A stretch of DNA of 38,247 nt from Chitinophaga pinensis. GTDB lineage: Bacteria; Bacteroidota; Bacteroidia; Chitinophagales; CAMDFR01. Both the position numbers and the translations under genes were made by a program. Positions 16,872-25,159 of the stretch are shown here, one piece after another; within the stretch, counting starts at the first letter, position 1, and each line of letters begins with the position of its first letter. The notes beneath the pieces were generated by a model. It saw only the letters and a program-made list of their open reading frames with translations. It made no database searches and had not been told where the DNA came from. The stretch spans positions 1-38,247 of the forward strand of contig CAMART010000009.1 of the NCBI GenBank assembly GCA_945860705.1. Direction: 5' to 3'.

Positions 16872-16916
16872 ATATTTGGACAAATTCGGAATCTAATTCC
16901 GAATTTGTCCAAATAT
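16872..16916. repeat. Left terminal palindrome of ATPase cassette A
   Basis: Perfect 21-base arms: 16872-16892 contains GGACAAATTCGGAAT, and 16896-16916 is its exact reverse complement. The centre is CTA (16893-16895). The core is repeated after the ATPase gene at 18087-18125 with the centre reversed to TAG. The palindrome lies just upstream of the -7 element at 16920, so it overlaps where the -33 box should be and could act as an operator. Confidence 0.95.
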
Positions 16917-16919
16917 ACT

Positions 16920-16927
16920 TATCTTTG
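16920..16927 (+). promoter_or_regulatory. -7 element TATCTTTG of cassette A ATPase
   Basis: Fits TAnnTTTG, lies four bases before the ATG at 16932, and begins four bases after the left palindrome. A leaderless, palindrome-controlled transcript is predicted. Confidence 0.55.
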
Positions 16928-16931
16928 TTTT

Positions 16932-18086
16932 ATGATAGAAAGAACTGCAATAAAACGTCTTAAAAAACTTGCAAGTACATTTAGAAGTGTAGCTGTGATA
17001 GGTCCACGTCAGAGTGGAAAGACTACATTGTGTAAAACTGTCTTTCCAAATAAACCTTACATATCTCTTGAAAATCCAGATATACTAGAAAGTATTAAAA
17101 TAGATCCAAGAGCATTTTTATTGCAATATAAAAATGGTGCTATCATAGATGAAATACAAAAAGCTCCTTTTCTGTTTTCATATCTTCAACAAGTACTAGA
17201 CGAAACAAATAAAAGAGGTTTGTATATACTTACTGGGTCAAATAATTTTTTATTGCAAGAAAACATAACACAAAGTTTAGCCGGTAGAATAGCTTATTTA
17301 CAGTTATTGCCGTTTAGTATGGAAGAATTGAAATCTACTAAATATTATAAAGCTACATATACATCGATTATGTTTAGAGGTTTTTATCCTGAACTTCTTA
17401 CAAAAAAAATAAAACCTATAGACTGGTATACAAATTATATACAGACTTATGTTGAGCGAGATGTTAGACAACTAAAAAATATAAATAATTATAATTTATT
17501 TTATAAATTTTTAAGATTGTGTGCAGGCAGAGTTGGTTCGGTGCTGAACCTTAGTTCTATTGCTAATGATTGTGGTATCGATTCTAAAACTGCAAATAGT
17601 TGGATTGCCATTTTACAAAGTAGCTTTATCATATATCTCTTAAAACCATATTATAATAATTATAATAAACGACTCATTAAATCTCATAAACTATATTTTT
17701 ATGATACTGGATTGGCATGTTCTCTTCTTGGATTAGAAAAAGATAAACAACTTGATAATTTTATTTATAGAGGACAGTTATTTGAAAATCTTGTAATAAT
17801 GGAATATCTCAAAAATAGACTTAATAATGGATTGCAAGATAATTTGTATTTCTGGCAAGATAAAACAGGAAATGAAGTTGATTTGTTGTTGGATGGAGCT
17901 AATGAAATTACAGCATTTGAAATAAAATCTAGTACCACTATAAATAATGATTTTTTTAAGGGATTGACGTATTATGCAAATATAGAACAGAAGAAAACTA
18001 ATCTTAATTTGATATATGGAGGATTACAAATATTCCCCAAAAGGAACAATATTTCTATTGCTTCATGGACTAATCTAAAATTGTGA
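16932..18086 (+). CDS. AAA-type ATPase with DUF4143 and PDDEXK-like C-terminus (cassette A)
   Basis: 384 residues from the ATG at 16932. An in-frame TTG at 16905 lies inside the palindrome and upstream of the promoter element, so it is rejected as the start. The AAA_14 domain covers about 1-140: Walker A GPRQSGKTT (24-32), Walker B GAIIDEIQKAP (about 69-79), sensor LTGSNNF, and the arginine-bearing SLAGRIAYLQL. DUF4143 follows, with the signature YIQTYVERDVRQLK (about 169-182) and a winged-helix-like segment (SSIANDCGIDSKTANSWI). The C-terminus has a PDDEXK-like core: D317 in GNEVDLLLD, then E330-x-K332 in FEIKSS. Such proteins are abundant in Bacteroidota and archaea, but their biological role is unsettled. 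It is bracketed by matching palindromes at 16872 and 18087. Confidence 0.93.
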   Translation: MIERTAIKRLKKLASTFRSVAVIGPRQSGKTTLCKTVFPNKPYISLENPDILESIKIDPRAFLLQYKNGAIIDEIQKAPFLFSYLQQVLDETNKRGLYILTGSNNFLLQENITQSLAGRIAYLQLLPFSMEELKSTKYYKATYTSIMFRGFYPELLTKKIKPIDWYTNYIQTYVERDVRQLKNINNYNLFYKFLRLCAGRVGSVLNLSSIANDCGIDSKTANSWIAILQSSFIIYLLKPYYNNYNKRLIKSHKLYFYDTGLACSLLGLEKDKQLDNFIYRGQLFENLVIMEYLKNRLNNGLQDNLYFWQDKTGNEVDLLLDGANEITAFEIKSSTTINNDFFKGLTYYANIEQKKTNLNLIYGGLQIFPKRNNISIASWTNLKL

Positions 18087-18125
18087 TCTGGACAAATTCG
18101 GAATTAGATTCCGAATTTGTCTAGA
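18087..18125. repeat. Right terminal palindrome of ATPase cassette A
   Basis: Arms 18087-18104 and 18108-18125, 18 bases each with one G-T mismatch, around the centre TAG. The core GGACAAATTCGGAAT is the same as on the left side, and the centre is the reverse complement of the left CTA, so the whole unit is inverted. It starts right after the ATPase stop codon. It could also work as a bidirectional terminator between the convergent genes. Confidence 0.95.
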
Positions 18126-18127
18126 TT

Positions 18128-18991
18128 TTATTCTCTATTTATCTCATTTACAACACGAAACAAATCTCCTTTATCATACCAATCTACTGTTAAAAAATTT
18201 GGATATTTACCAGTAGTGTTTTTACAAATAGTTATATGATTCATTAGTCCATCATATTGATTGGTGTATTTATTTACTTTTTTTCTTTGAAGTGGATTAT
18301 AAAGGAAATGATTCATGATAAATATATTTTTAGTAGTATCTCCTCGTATTACTTTTCCTTTATAGTCAGTAATGTTATGATTGTTATAGTCGTTTTCAAA
18401 ACAATAATTATTTTGATGAAGATACCAATCACTATACCCACTGCAGTGACTAAAAACAACACAACGCTGGTTGCTTCTAATCATTTGATCTAAAGTCGGC
18501 CAGCCTATAGAATCATTGTGGTGATACAAAAATTTATAAATAGCATGTTTTTCAAATATACTAGCTACTTTTTTTGAGTCGCTTACATCACAATCAAAGA
18601 TAATAGTCACAATTTCTTCAGTGTTGTCAGCTAAAAAGTCATTAAAATAATCAAGAATATTTTCAAGTGGTTCATGACCTAAGACAGCTTGTTCATGAAA
18701 CACAAGTACTTTGTTACCTTTTATTGGAACTATTTTATCATGGTCATGAATATCTATCATAAAACCTCGTATGCCATCAGCTAGTTGTTTCGGTATATCA
18801 TATCGTTGATTTGGATAAATATATTGTTTGGGTCCTATCAAATAATTAAATGAATTATGTGTAGTAGGAAAACATACCTCATTATATTTTTTGTACTGGA
18901 TATTAAAAGAAGTATAGAAATTTTTATCCTGACAAAAAATAAGTTTTATACTAATTAAATAGAAAAATATTGTGAATAGTATTTTTTTCAT
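18128..18991 (-). CDS. Exported PI-PLC X-domain phosphodiesterase-like protein
   Basis: 287 residues from the ATG at 18989-18991. A longer frame to 19018 would overlap the preceding gene and spoil the signal peptide, so the MKKILF start is preferred. A signal peptide runs to about residue 20 (LIFCQ). The PI-PLC X fold is shown by FPTTHNSF (first catalytic-type His), GIRGFMIDIHDHD (metal or substrate loop) and KVLVFHEQAVLG (second His), with WPTLDQMIRSNQRCVVFS later. No Y domain is present, as in bacterial enzymes. Candidate substrates are phosphatidylinositol or other glycerophosphodiesters, but this subgroup is poorly characterised. It starts 5 bases after the POT transporter stop and is probably co-transcribed with it. 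Confidence 0.85.
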   Translation of the reverse strand: MKKILFTIFFYLISIKLIFCQDKNFYTSFNIQYKKYNEVCFPTTHNSFNYLIGPKQYIYPNQRYDIPKQLADGIRGFMIDIHDHDKIVPIKGNKVLVFHEQAVLGHEPLENILDYFNDFLADNTEEIVTIIFDCDVSDSKKVASIFEKHAIYKFLYHHNDSIGWPTLDQMIRSNQRCVVFSHCSGYSDWYLHQNNYCFENDYNNHNITDYKGKVIRGDTTKNIFIMNHFLYNPLQRKKVNKYTNQYDGLMNHITICKNTTGKYPNFLTVDWYDKGDLFRVVNEINRE

Positions 18992-18996
18992 AGTAG

Positions 18997-20472
18997 CTAT
19001 TTCACATCTCCCATCCACTTTTTGATTATTGGTGAAAATACTGAAAATATAATTCCAACTACTACTGTAAAGTATGTAATTTTAATAAATACTCCAGAAT
19101 ATATTTTGAGAGATTCAATTGCTGAAATAGTAGATTCTCCATCTAAAGTAGGTATTGCCATTTTTGAGCCAATAATACCTGCGAAATATTGACCAAGACC
19201 TGATGCTAAAAACCATACGCCCATAACATAGCCAACGATTTTTAATGGAGATAATTTGGTGACCATAGACAAGCCAATAGGTGATAGACATAGCTCACCA
19301 GTAGATAAAAATAAATATCCTAGTGCAAAATATCCAAGCGATACCATACCGGTATCTGCAGCAGCTTGTCCGCCCAAAACAAAAATATAAAAACCTAATG
19401 CTAGTTGTAATAATCCTAATCCAAATTTTAAAGGAGTAGATGGTTCTAGATTTCTTTTATTGAGTTCTTTCCATAAAAATGTAAATACCAATCCAAATAT
19501 TACAATAAATGCTGGATTGATAAAATTATTTACTGCAGTGGAGGGAAGCTTTATGCCAAGTACATTCATATCTACATTTCGTAGCGCATATAAATTTAAA
19601 GCACCACCACCTTGCTCATAAAAAGACCAGAAAAATATAGAACTAATAATCATGATTGTAGCTGCTAATAATTTTAATCCAGCCTCCTTGCCTATACTAG
19701 TCATCATATAAATCAAATATCCTAAAGCTATAATTGAAAGACTAGACATGATAGCATCCATAGCTTCGTTATGCTTAATAAGCATTACAAAAACCGGTAT
19801 ACATACTAGACTTAGTAAGTAAATTAAATATTCATTTTTGATTATTCCAAATGTATTTTTATTATTAAATTCTTCATTAGTCTCCAGACCCACTTCGCCC
19901 AAAATACTTTGAAAATAAATAAATATTCCCAGTCCTAATATCATAAAAATACCTGCTAAACCAAAGCCTAAATGCCAACTTATCTGCTGTCCTACCACCC
20001 CACATATTAATCCACCAAGAGCTGCACCAATGTTTATGCCCATATAAAAAATAGTAAATCCAGCATCTCTATTAGTATCTCCATCTTTATAAAGTTTTCC
20101 TACCATACTAGAAATATTTGGTTTGAAAAAACCATTTCCTACAATAATACAACCTAGCCCAATATAAAAACTCAATTCTGATGGAATAGCAAGTATAAAA
20201 TGACCCAATACCATTACTATTCCACCCCAAATCACAGCTTTTCGATATCCTAAGTACTTATCTGCTAGCATTCCCCCCACCATAGGAAGTGCATATACTA
20301 ATGCTAAGTAAGAACCTAATATTAAATTTGCTTTTTTGTCCTCATACTTAAATTGTGTAACCATAAATACCATCAACAATGCTTTCATGCCATAGAACGA
20401 AAAACGCTCCCACATTTCAGCAAAAAATAATAAATAAAGTGCTTTTGGATGTTTCGAATTTGTTAATTCCAT
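18997..20472 (-). CDS. Proton-dependent oligopeptide transporter (POT/PTR2 family)
   Basis: Inner-membrane major-facilitator symporter that takes up di- and tripeptides with protons. 491 residues, about 14 hydrophobic segments. The family motif ExxERFxYYG appears as EMWERFSFYG (about 19-28) in helix 1. GGMLADKYLGYRKAV and FYMGINIGAALGGLICG match the PTR2 signatures, and SFYEQGGGALNLYA lies in the second half. LSPIGLSMVTKLSP is also typical. A -7-like element TAAGTTTG (20497 to 20490, minus strand) lies 17 bases before the ATG. The PI-PLC gene follows within 5 bases. Confidence 0.95.
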   Translation of the reverse strand: MELTNSKHPKALYLLFFAEMWERFSFYGMKALLMVFMVTQFKYEDKKANLILGSYLALVYALPMVGGMLADKYLGYRKAVIWGGIVMVLGHFILAIPSELSFYIGLGCIIVGNGFFKPNISSMVGKLYKDGDTNRDAGFTIFYMGINIGAALGGLICGVVGQQISWHLGFGLAGIFMILGLGIFIYFQSILGEVGLETNEEFNNKNTFGIIKNEYLIYLLSLVCIPVFVMLIKHNEAMDAIMSSLSIIALGYLIYMMTSIGKEAGLKLLAATIMIISSIFFWSFYEQGGGALNLYALRNVDMNVLGIKLPSTAVNNFINPAFIVIFGLVFTFLWKELNKRNLEPSTPLKFGLGLLQLALGFYIFVLGGQAAADTGMVSLGYFALGYLFLSTGELCLSPIGLSMVTKLSPLKIVGYVMGVWFLASGLGQYFAGIIGSKMAIPTLDGESTISAIESLKIYSGVFIKITYFTVVVGIIFSVFSPIIKKWMGDVK

Positions 20473-20489
20473 ATTGTTTATTTGTATCC

Positions 20490-20497
20490 CAAACTTA
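20490..20497 (-). promoter_or_regulatory. Possible -7 element TAAGTTTG of the POT transporter gene
   Basis: Matches TAnnTTTG on the minus strand, 17 bases upstream of the ATG. No well-spaced -33 TTTG was found, so this is weaker than the metK or rpmE2 promoters. Confidence 0.4.
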
Positions 20498-20652
20498 GTG
20501 TTTTTTACTCAATATCTCATTTTTCTGTTTTTCTTACATTTTTATGACAATTTTTAACAACTAAAAGACTATTTTTTTCGTTAACTTTATGTATTGATTT
20601 ATCAAACATTTATGTTTTTTATCAATCATAGTATATTTAATATTTAAAGCCA

Positions 20653-23600
20653 TTGAAGAAATATATATTAATATCGTTAGTCTTATTCACTAGCAGTCTT
20701 TTCTCTCAAAGAAATACTGCTCATATAGATTTGCCTACAGAAAGCAAATTGCTTTTTATAGAAAATAAAAATCAATGGGATGAATCTGTAAGATACAAAG
20801 CTAAACTTACTCCTGGATTTATTGACTTCAAAAAGAATCAATTTCATTTTGTGTTTTTCAATGAAGATATACACGAAATGATGCATGATAGAAAAAATAG
20901 TTCTGTAAAAAATACAATAAGTGGTCATGTATTTAATATCAATTTTATAGATGCCAACCCAAATGTTGAATTCAGTTCAGATAAAAATCAAGCCTATTAT
21001 CACAATTATTTTCTAGGTAATGACGAAAGTAAATGGGCAGGCAATGTTTCTTTATTTGAAAATATTACCTATCATGAATTATATAATGGGATACATATGC
21101 TGATAAAAAGTGAAAACCAAAATATGGTATATGATTATATTGTAAAACCACATGCAGATATTACACAAATAAAAGTACAATATGAAGGAGTAGAAAATCT
21201 ACAAATAAAAAATGGTGATTTAGTATATAAAACTACCTCATGTGAAGCACGAGAACTAAAACCTATAGCCTATCAAATCATCAATAATGAAAAAATTAAT
21301 GTTGCTTGTAGATATGTATTAGAAAACAATATAGTTACTTATGAATTTCCAAAAGGATATAATCAAGACTATGAATTAATAATCGATCCTACACTTGTAT
21401 TTTCGAGCTTTACGGGTTCTACAGCAGACAATTTTGGATATACAGCCACTTATGATAATGATGGTAATTTATATGCAGGAGGCAGTGTGTTTGCAAATAG
21501 AAGTGCTGGAGATATAAGTGGTCCATTAGGTACATATCCTACTGTGGGCCCTTTTCAAAGTACTTTTCAAGGAGGATTAATAGATATTGCTATTTCTAAA
21601 TTTAATCCTACAGGTACAGCATTAGTTTATTCTACATATCTTGGAGGCAATGGTGATGACCAACCTCATAGTATGTTTGTAAGTGATAATGCTGAGCTTT
21701 ATGTTTTTGGCTCAAGTAGTTCAACTAATTATCCTACAGTGGGAGGTTCGTATGATGTTACTAGTAATGGTGATTTTGATATAGTCGTTACTAAATTTTC
21801 ACCTATTGGTAATTCGTTAATAGCCTCAACATACATAGGAGGTAGTAATGACGACGGTTCTATTCCAGTATCAGGAGGAATAAATAAATTAGTTTATAAT
21901 TATGCTGATGAATTTAGAGGAGAAATAATATTAGATAGTTTAGGTTTTGTTTATGTAGCATCCTATACAAATTCTACCAATTTTCCAGTCACTCCAGGAG
22001 CAATACAAACTGCAAATGGTGGTTTGCAAGATGGTTGCGTTATAAAATTAAGTAACAATCTAAGTGCACTATTATTTTCTACTTACATAGGAGGAAATAA
22101 TGATGATGCTTGCTTTTCACTAAAGCTAGATAGAAGTAGAAATATATTTATCACAGGTGGAACAAAGAGCACAAATTTAAGAATGATAACCGGTGGTGCT
22201 GATATCACTCACAATGGAGATGTAGATGGTTATATATATAAAATTAATAATACTGGAACAACATTATCAGCATCTACTTTTTTAGGTACGAGTAATTATG
22301 ATCAATCTTATTTTATAGAGCTAGATAGATTTGATAATATATATGTTTGTGGTCAATCACTAGGATCTTACCCAGTGGTTGGAACTGTATACTCTAATGC
22401 TAATGGTAAACAATTCCTACATAAATTAAATAATAATTTAACTACAACAGCTTTTTCTACAGTATTCGGAGCAGGTGGCATTATTAATATTTCACCTACC
22501 GCATTTTTGGTAGATAGATGTGACAATATTTATATTAGTGGATGGGGTGGAAATACGAATGATGGATATGTAGGAGGTAATACTAGAGGACTGCCATTAG
22601 TAGGTGGGCCTTATCAATCTACCACAGATGGTAGTGATTTTTATTTTATTGTATTTGAAAGAAATGCAGTAGGCCTTTTATATTCAACTTATTTTGGAAG
22701 TGGTTCTGGTATAGGTGAACATGTAGATGGAGGCACTAGTAGGTTTGATAGAGAAGGAGTAATATACGAGGCAGTATGTGCAGGTTGTGGTAGAAGTTCT
22801 TTGTTTCCTACTACTACAGGTGCATGGTCTAGAACCAATAATAGTTTTAATTGTAATTTAGCAGCATTAAAATTTGAGATGAACCTAGCAGGTACTAATG
22901 TAGAAGTGACTGCTTCACCAAGAGCTACTGGATGTGTGCCACTTACTGTTAATTTTACGAGTATTCGTACAAGTGTAAGAACTGTTCGATGGCATTTTGG
23001 AGATGGCACCACATCTACTTTATTTAATCCCACACATACATTCACTGATACTGGTACTTTCAATGTGATGCTAATCGGCACAGATAGCACAAGTTGCAAT
23101 ATTGTAGATACAGCCTATGTTACAGTAGTTGTAGATGACGATAGTATTAATGCTAATTTTTTCCCATCATTAGCTGTCAATTGTACAACTAGAACAGTTT
23201 TTGCATACTCAAAAAATTATCCGACTACTACTTATAGATGGATGAGTAGCGATGGTTTTTCATCAACAAACGATACATTTATTCATACCTATGCTAGTCC
23301 CGGTACTTATACACTTACTCTAAGAGTCGACGATCCTTTTAGTTGCAATCTTACTCAATCAGTTACAAGAACCATAGTCATAGAGCCATTCGTCAATTTA
23401 AATTTAAATTTGAGTGATACCGCTGGTTGTTTTCCATTGACGATTACATTTAATAACTCTACAAGTTCTCCTTCAGCATATTTATGGGATTTTGATGATG
23501 GTACAACTAGTACTATAAAAAGCCCCACACATACATTTAGTTCTGGTGGTGTATATGATGTAGTAGTTTATTTTTTAGATACCAATACTTGCAATAATGT

Positions 23601-25149
23601 AGATACTGCACGAATGACTATAACAGTATATAATGATACTGTTACCCCATTATATAATATTGATAGAATTTTTTATGGCTGTGATTCTGTAGGCGCAAAT
23701 GTTCAATCATTTAATACTACTGCAAATAGTGTAAGATGGGATTTTGGCGATGGTACATTTAGCAATAGTTTAAATGATTTTCATGTCTATAGAGATTCTG
23801 GTGTATATCAGATTTTATACGTAGTAGTAGATAGCACCAAAAGATGTAGAATGATAGATACTGTAAACGAATATGTTTCATTAGATCCATTAGATGCAAT
23901 TTTTTCAATATCTGATACCAATGCGTGTGTGCCAGCTACAATTATTTTTACAGATGAAAGTCCTTATTTTCTAGCAACTAATTATTGGACTTTTGGTGAT
24001 GGAACTGGAGATACTGGTCGTGTAGTTTCTCATACATACAATACAGTAGATACTTGGAGTATTATGCATATTATTATTGATTCGTCTGTTTGCAATTTTG
24101 CAGATACAAGTTATGCTACTTTTATGACCAGAAACGATTCGTCTGTTGCATCATTTAATTCTACAATATTAAGCGAATGCGATTCTAATCTTACAATCAA
24201 TTTTACAAATACTAGTGTTAATGCTTTAAAATTTGAATGGGATTTTGGCGATGGTACTACAAGTAATTTAGCTAGTCCATCACATACATGGAATATACCC
24301 GGCATCTATACAGTACGAATGATATCTATAGATTCTACTCGTTGTCATCCAAGAGATACTGCATACGCTACATTCAGACTCAAACCAAATTCTATTGCAA
24401 ATTTTGATATGCTTCCTACAGCTTGCTCTGGCGTGGCAGTTCAAATGGATAATTTGAGTAATCCTAATGCACAATTTACTTGGTACTTTGGTGATGAAGA
24501 TACCTCATTTCAATTTGAGCCAAATCATATTTTTAATAATGCAGGTAATTATATTGTTACACTTATTATAAGAGATACAGGTACTTGTGATGTATATGAT
24601 ACTTTATCAAAACCTATAGAAATATTAGCATTTCCTATTGCAGATTTTATAATGGATAGAGATTCATTTTATTATTTAGATAATATTCAGTTTACTAATC
24701 AATCACAAAATTTTACAGATGTGATTTGGTATTTTGGAAATGGAGATACTAGTATATTAGAAAATCCATTATATACATATGCTCAAATCCATGAACAAAC
24801 TCCATGTATAGTAGCATATATAGAAGGTACAAGTTGCGCAGATACTTTTTGTAGAGATATTTATATCAATTTTGAACCAAGAATAGGTGTGCCAAATGCA
24901 TTTACTCCAAACGGTGATGGTATCAATGATATAGTGAGAGTAGAAGGTAAAGGATTTATTGAATTTCAATTTATGATATTTAATAGATGGGGCGAAAAAG
25001 TATTTGAATCTAGAGATCAGAATATAGGATGGGATGGTATATATAAAGGACAATTGCAAGAAATGGAAGCCTATGCTTATACAGTTAAAGTTAGGTTTTT
25101 AGATAATACGAGAAAAACACTTACAGGAAATATTACTTTACTAAAGTAA
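20653..25149 (+). CDS. Giant secreted SBBP/PKD-repeat protein with T9SS type B tail
   Basis: 1498 residues. The start is a TTG at 20653 (MKKYILIS...), and no ATG fits the signal peptide, which ends SSLFSQ. Residues about 30-250 form the domain often found at the head of SBBP proteins (LFIENKNQWDESVRYKAK). Residues about 255-745 carry at least six SBBP-type beta-propeller motifs (STYLGGNGDD, STYIGGSNDD, STYIGGNNDD, STFLGTSNYD, STVFGAGG, STYFGSGSG). About 750-1400 hold eight PKD domains with W-x-FGDGTTS / HTF-type cores, some degenerate (YFGDEDTS, YFGNGDTS). The C-terminus is a type B CHU_C sorting domain (NAFTPNGDGIND, IFNRWGEKVFES, WDGIYKGQ, ending TGNITLLK). It is predicted to be exported by T9SS and held at the surface by the PorP/SprF protein encoded next. 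Likely an adhesin or matrix protein. Confidence 0.95.
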   Translation: MKKYILISLVLFTSSLFSQRNTAHIDLPTESKLLFIENKNQWDESVRYKAKLTPGFIDFKKNQFHFVFFNEDIHEMMHDRKNSSVKNTISGHVFNINFIDANPNVEFSSDKNQAYYHNYFLGNDESKWAGNVSLFENITYHELYNGIHMLIKSENQNMVYDYIVKPHADITQIKVQYEGVENLQIKNGDLVYKTTSCEARELKPIAYQIINNEKINVACRYVLENNIVTYEFPKGYNQDYELIIDPTLVFSSFTGSTADNFGYTATYDNDGNLYAGGSVFANRSAGDISGPLGTYPTVGPFQSTFQGGLIDIAISKFNPTGTALVYSTYLGGNGDDQPHSMFVSDNAELYVFGSSSSTNYPTVGGSYDVTSNGDFDIVVTKFSPIGNSLIASTYIGGSNDDGSIPVSGGINKLVYNYADEFRGEIILDSLGFVYVASYTNSTNFPVTPGAIQTANGGLQDGCVIKLSNNLSALLFSTYIGGNNDDACFSLKLDRSRNIFITGGTKSTNLRMITGGADITHNGDVDGYIYKINNTGTTLSASTFLGTSNYDQSYFIELDRFDNIYVCGQSLGSYPVVGTVYSNANGKQFLHKLNNNLTTTAFSTVFGAGGIINISPTAFLVDRCDNIYISGWGGNTNDGYVGGNTRGLPLVGGPYQSTTDGSDFYFIVFERNAVGLLYSTYFGSGSGIGEHVDGGTSRFDREGVIYEAVCAGCGRSSLFPTTTGAWSRTNNSFNCNLAALKFEMNLAGTNVEVTASPRATGCVPLTVNFTSIRTSVRTVRWHFGDGTTSTLFNPTHTFTDTGTFNVMLIGTDSTSCNIVDTAYVTVVVDDDSINANFFPSLAVNCTTRTVFAYSKNYPTTTYRWMSSDGFSSTNDTFIHTYASPGTYTLTLRVDDPFSCNLTQSVTRTIVIEPFVNLNLNLSDTAGCFPLTITFNNSTSSPSAYLWDFDDGTTSTIKSPTHTFSSGGVYDVVVYFLDTNTCNNVDTARMTITVYNDTVTPLYNIDRIFYGCDSVGANVQSFNTTANSVRWDFGDGTFSNSLNDFHVYRDSGVYQILYVVVDSTKRCRMIDTVNEYVSLDPLDAIFSISDTNACVPATIIFTDESPYFLATNYWTFGDGTGDTGRVVSHTYNTVDTWSIMHIIIDSSVCNFADTSYATFMTRNDSSVASFNSTILSECDSNLTINFTNTSVNALKFEWDFGDGTTSNLASPSHTWNIPGIYTVRMISIDSTRCHPRDTAYATFRLKPNSIANFDMLPTACSGVAVQMDNLSNPNAQFTWYFGDEDTSFQFEPNHIFNNAGNYIVTLIIRDTGTCDVYDTLSKPIEILAFPIADFIMDRDSFYYLDNIQFTNQSQNFTDVIWYFGNGDTSILENPLYTYAQIHEQTPCIVAYIEGTSCADTFCRDIYINFEPRIGVPNAFTPNGDGINDIVRVEGKGFIEFQFMIFNRWGEKVFESRDQNIGWDGIYKGQLQEMEAYAYTVKVRFLDNTRKTLTGNITLLK

Positions 25150-25159
25150 CAGAATTATT

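Larger units (their letters stand above)
16872..18125 (+). mobile_element. Putative palindrome-bounded ATPase/nuclease cassette A
   Basis: A 1254-bp unit: left palindrome, -7 element, one ATPase gene, right palindrome. The ends are inverted copies of one another including their asymmetric centres, as terminal inverted repeats are. It sits between xerD and a convergent PI-PLC gene whose stop codon begins two bases beyond the right palindrome. No transposase and no obvious target-site duplication are visible. Its status as an element is inference. Confidence 0.6.

Noticed and set aside
16905-16931. Upstream TTG start for the cassette A ATPase
   Set aside because: It lies inside the palindrome and upstream of the -7 element TATCTTTG. 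The ATG at 16932 matches the family N-terminus (MIERT).
18992-19018. Nine-residue N-terminal extension of the PI-PLC gene
   Set aside because: It overlaps the end of the POT transporter gene and precedes a perfect MKK-type signal peptide start.
22689-23099. Minus-strand open frame inside the giant PKD gene
   Set aside because: It is antisense to clear PKD and SBBP domains, with Val/Pro-rich artefact composition.
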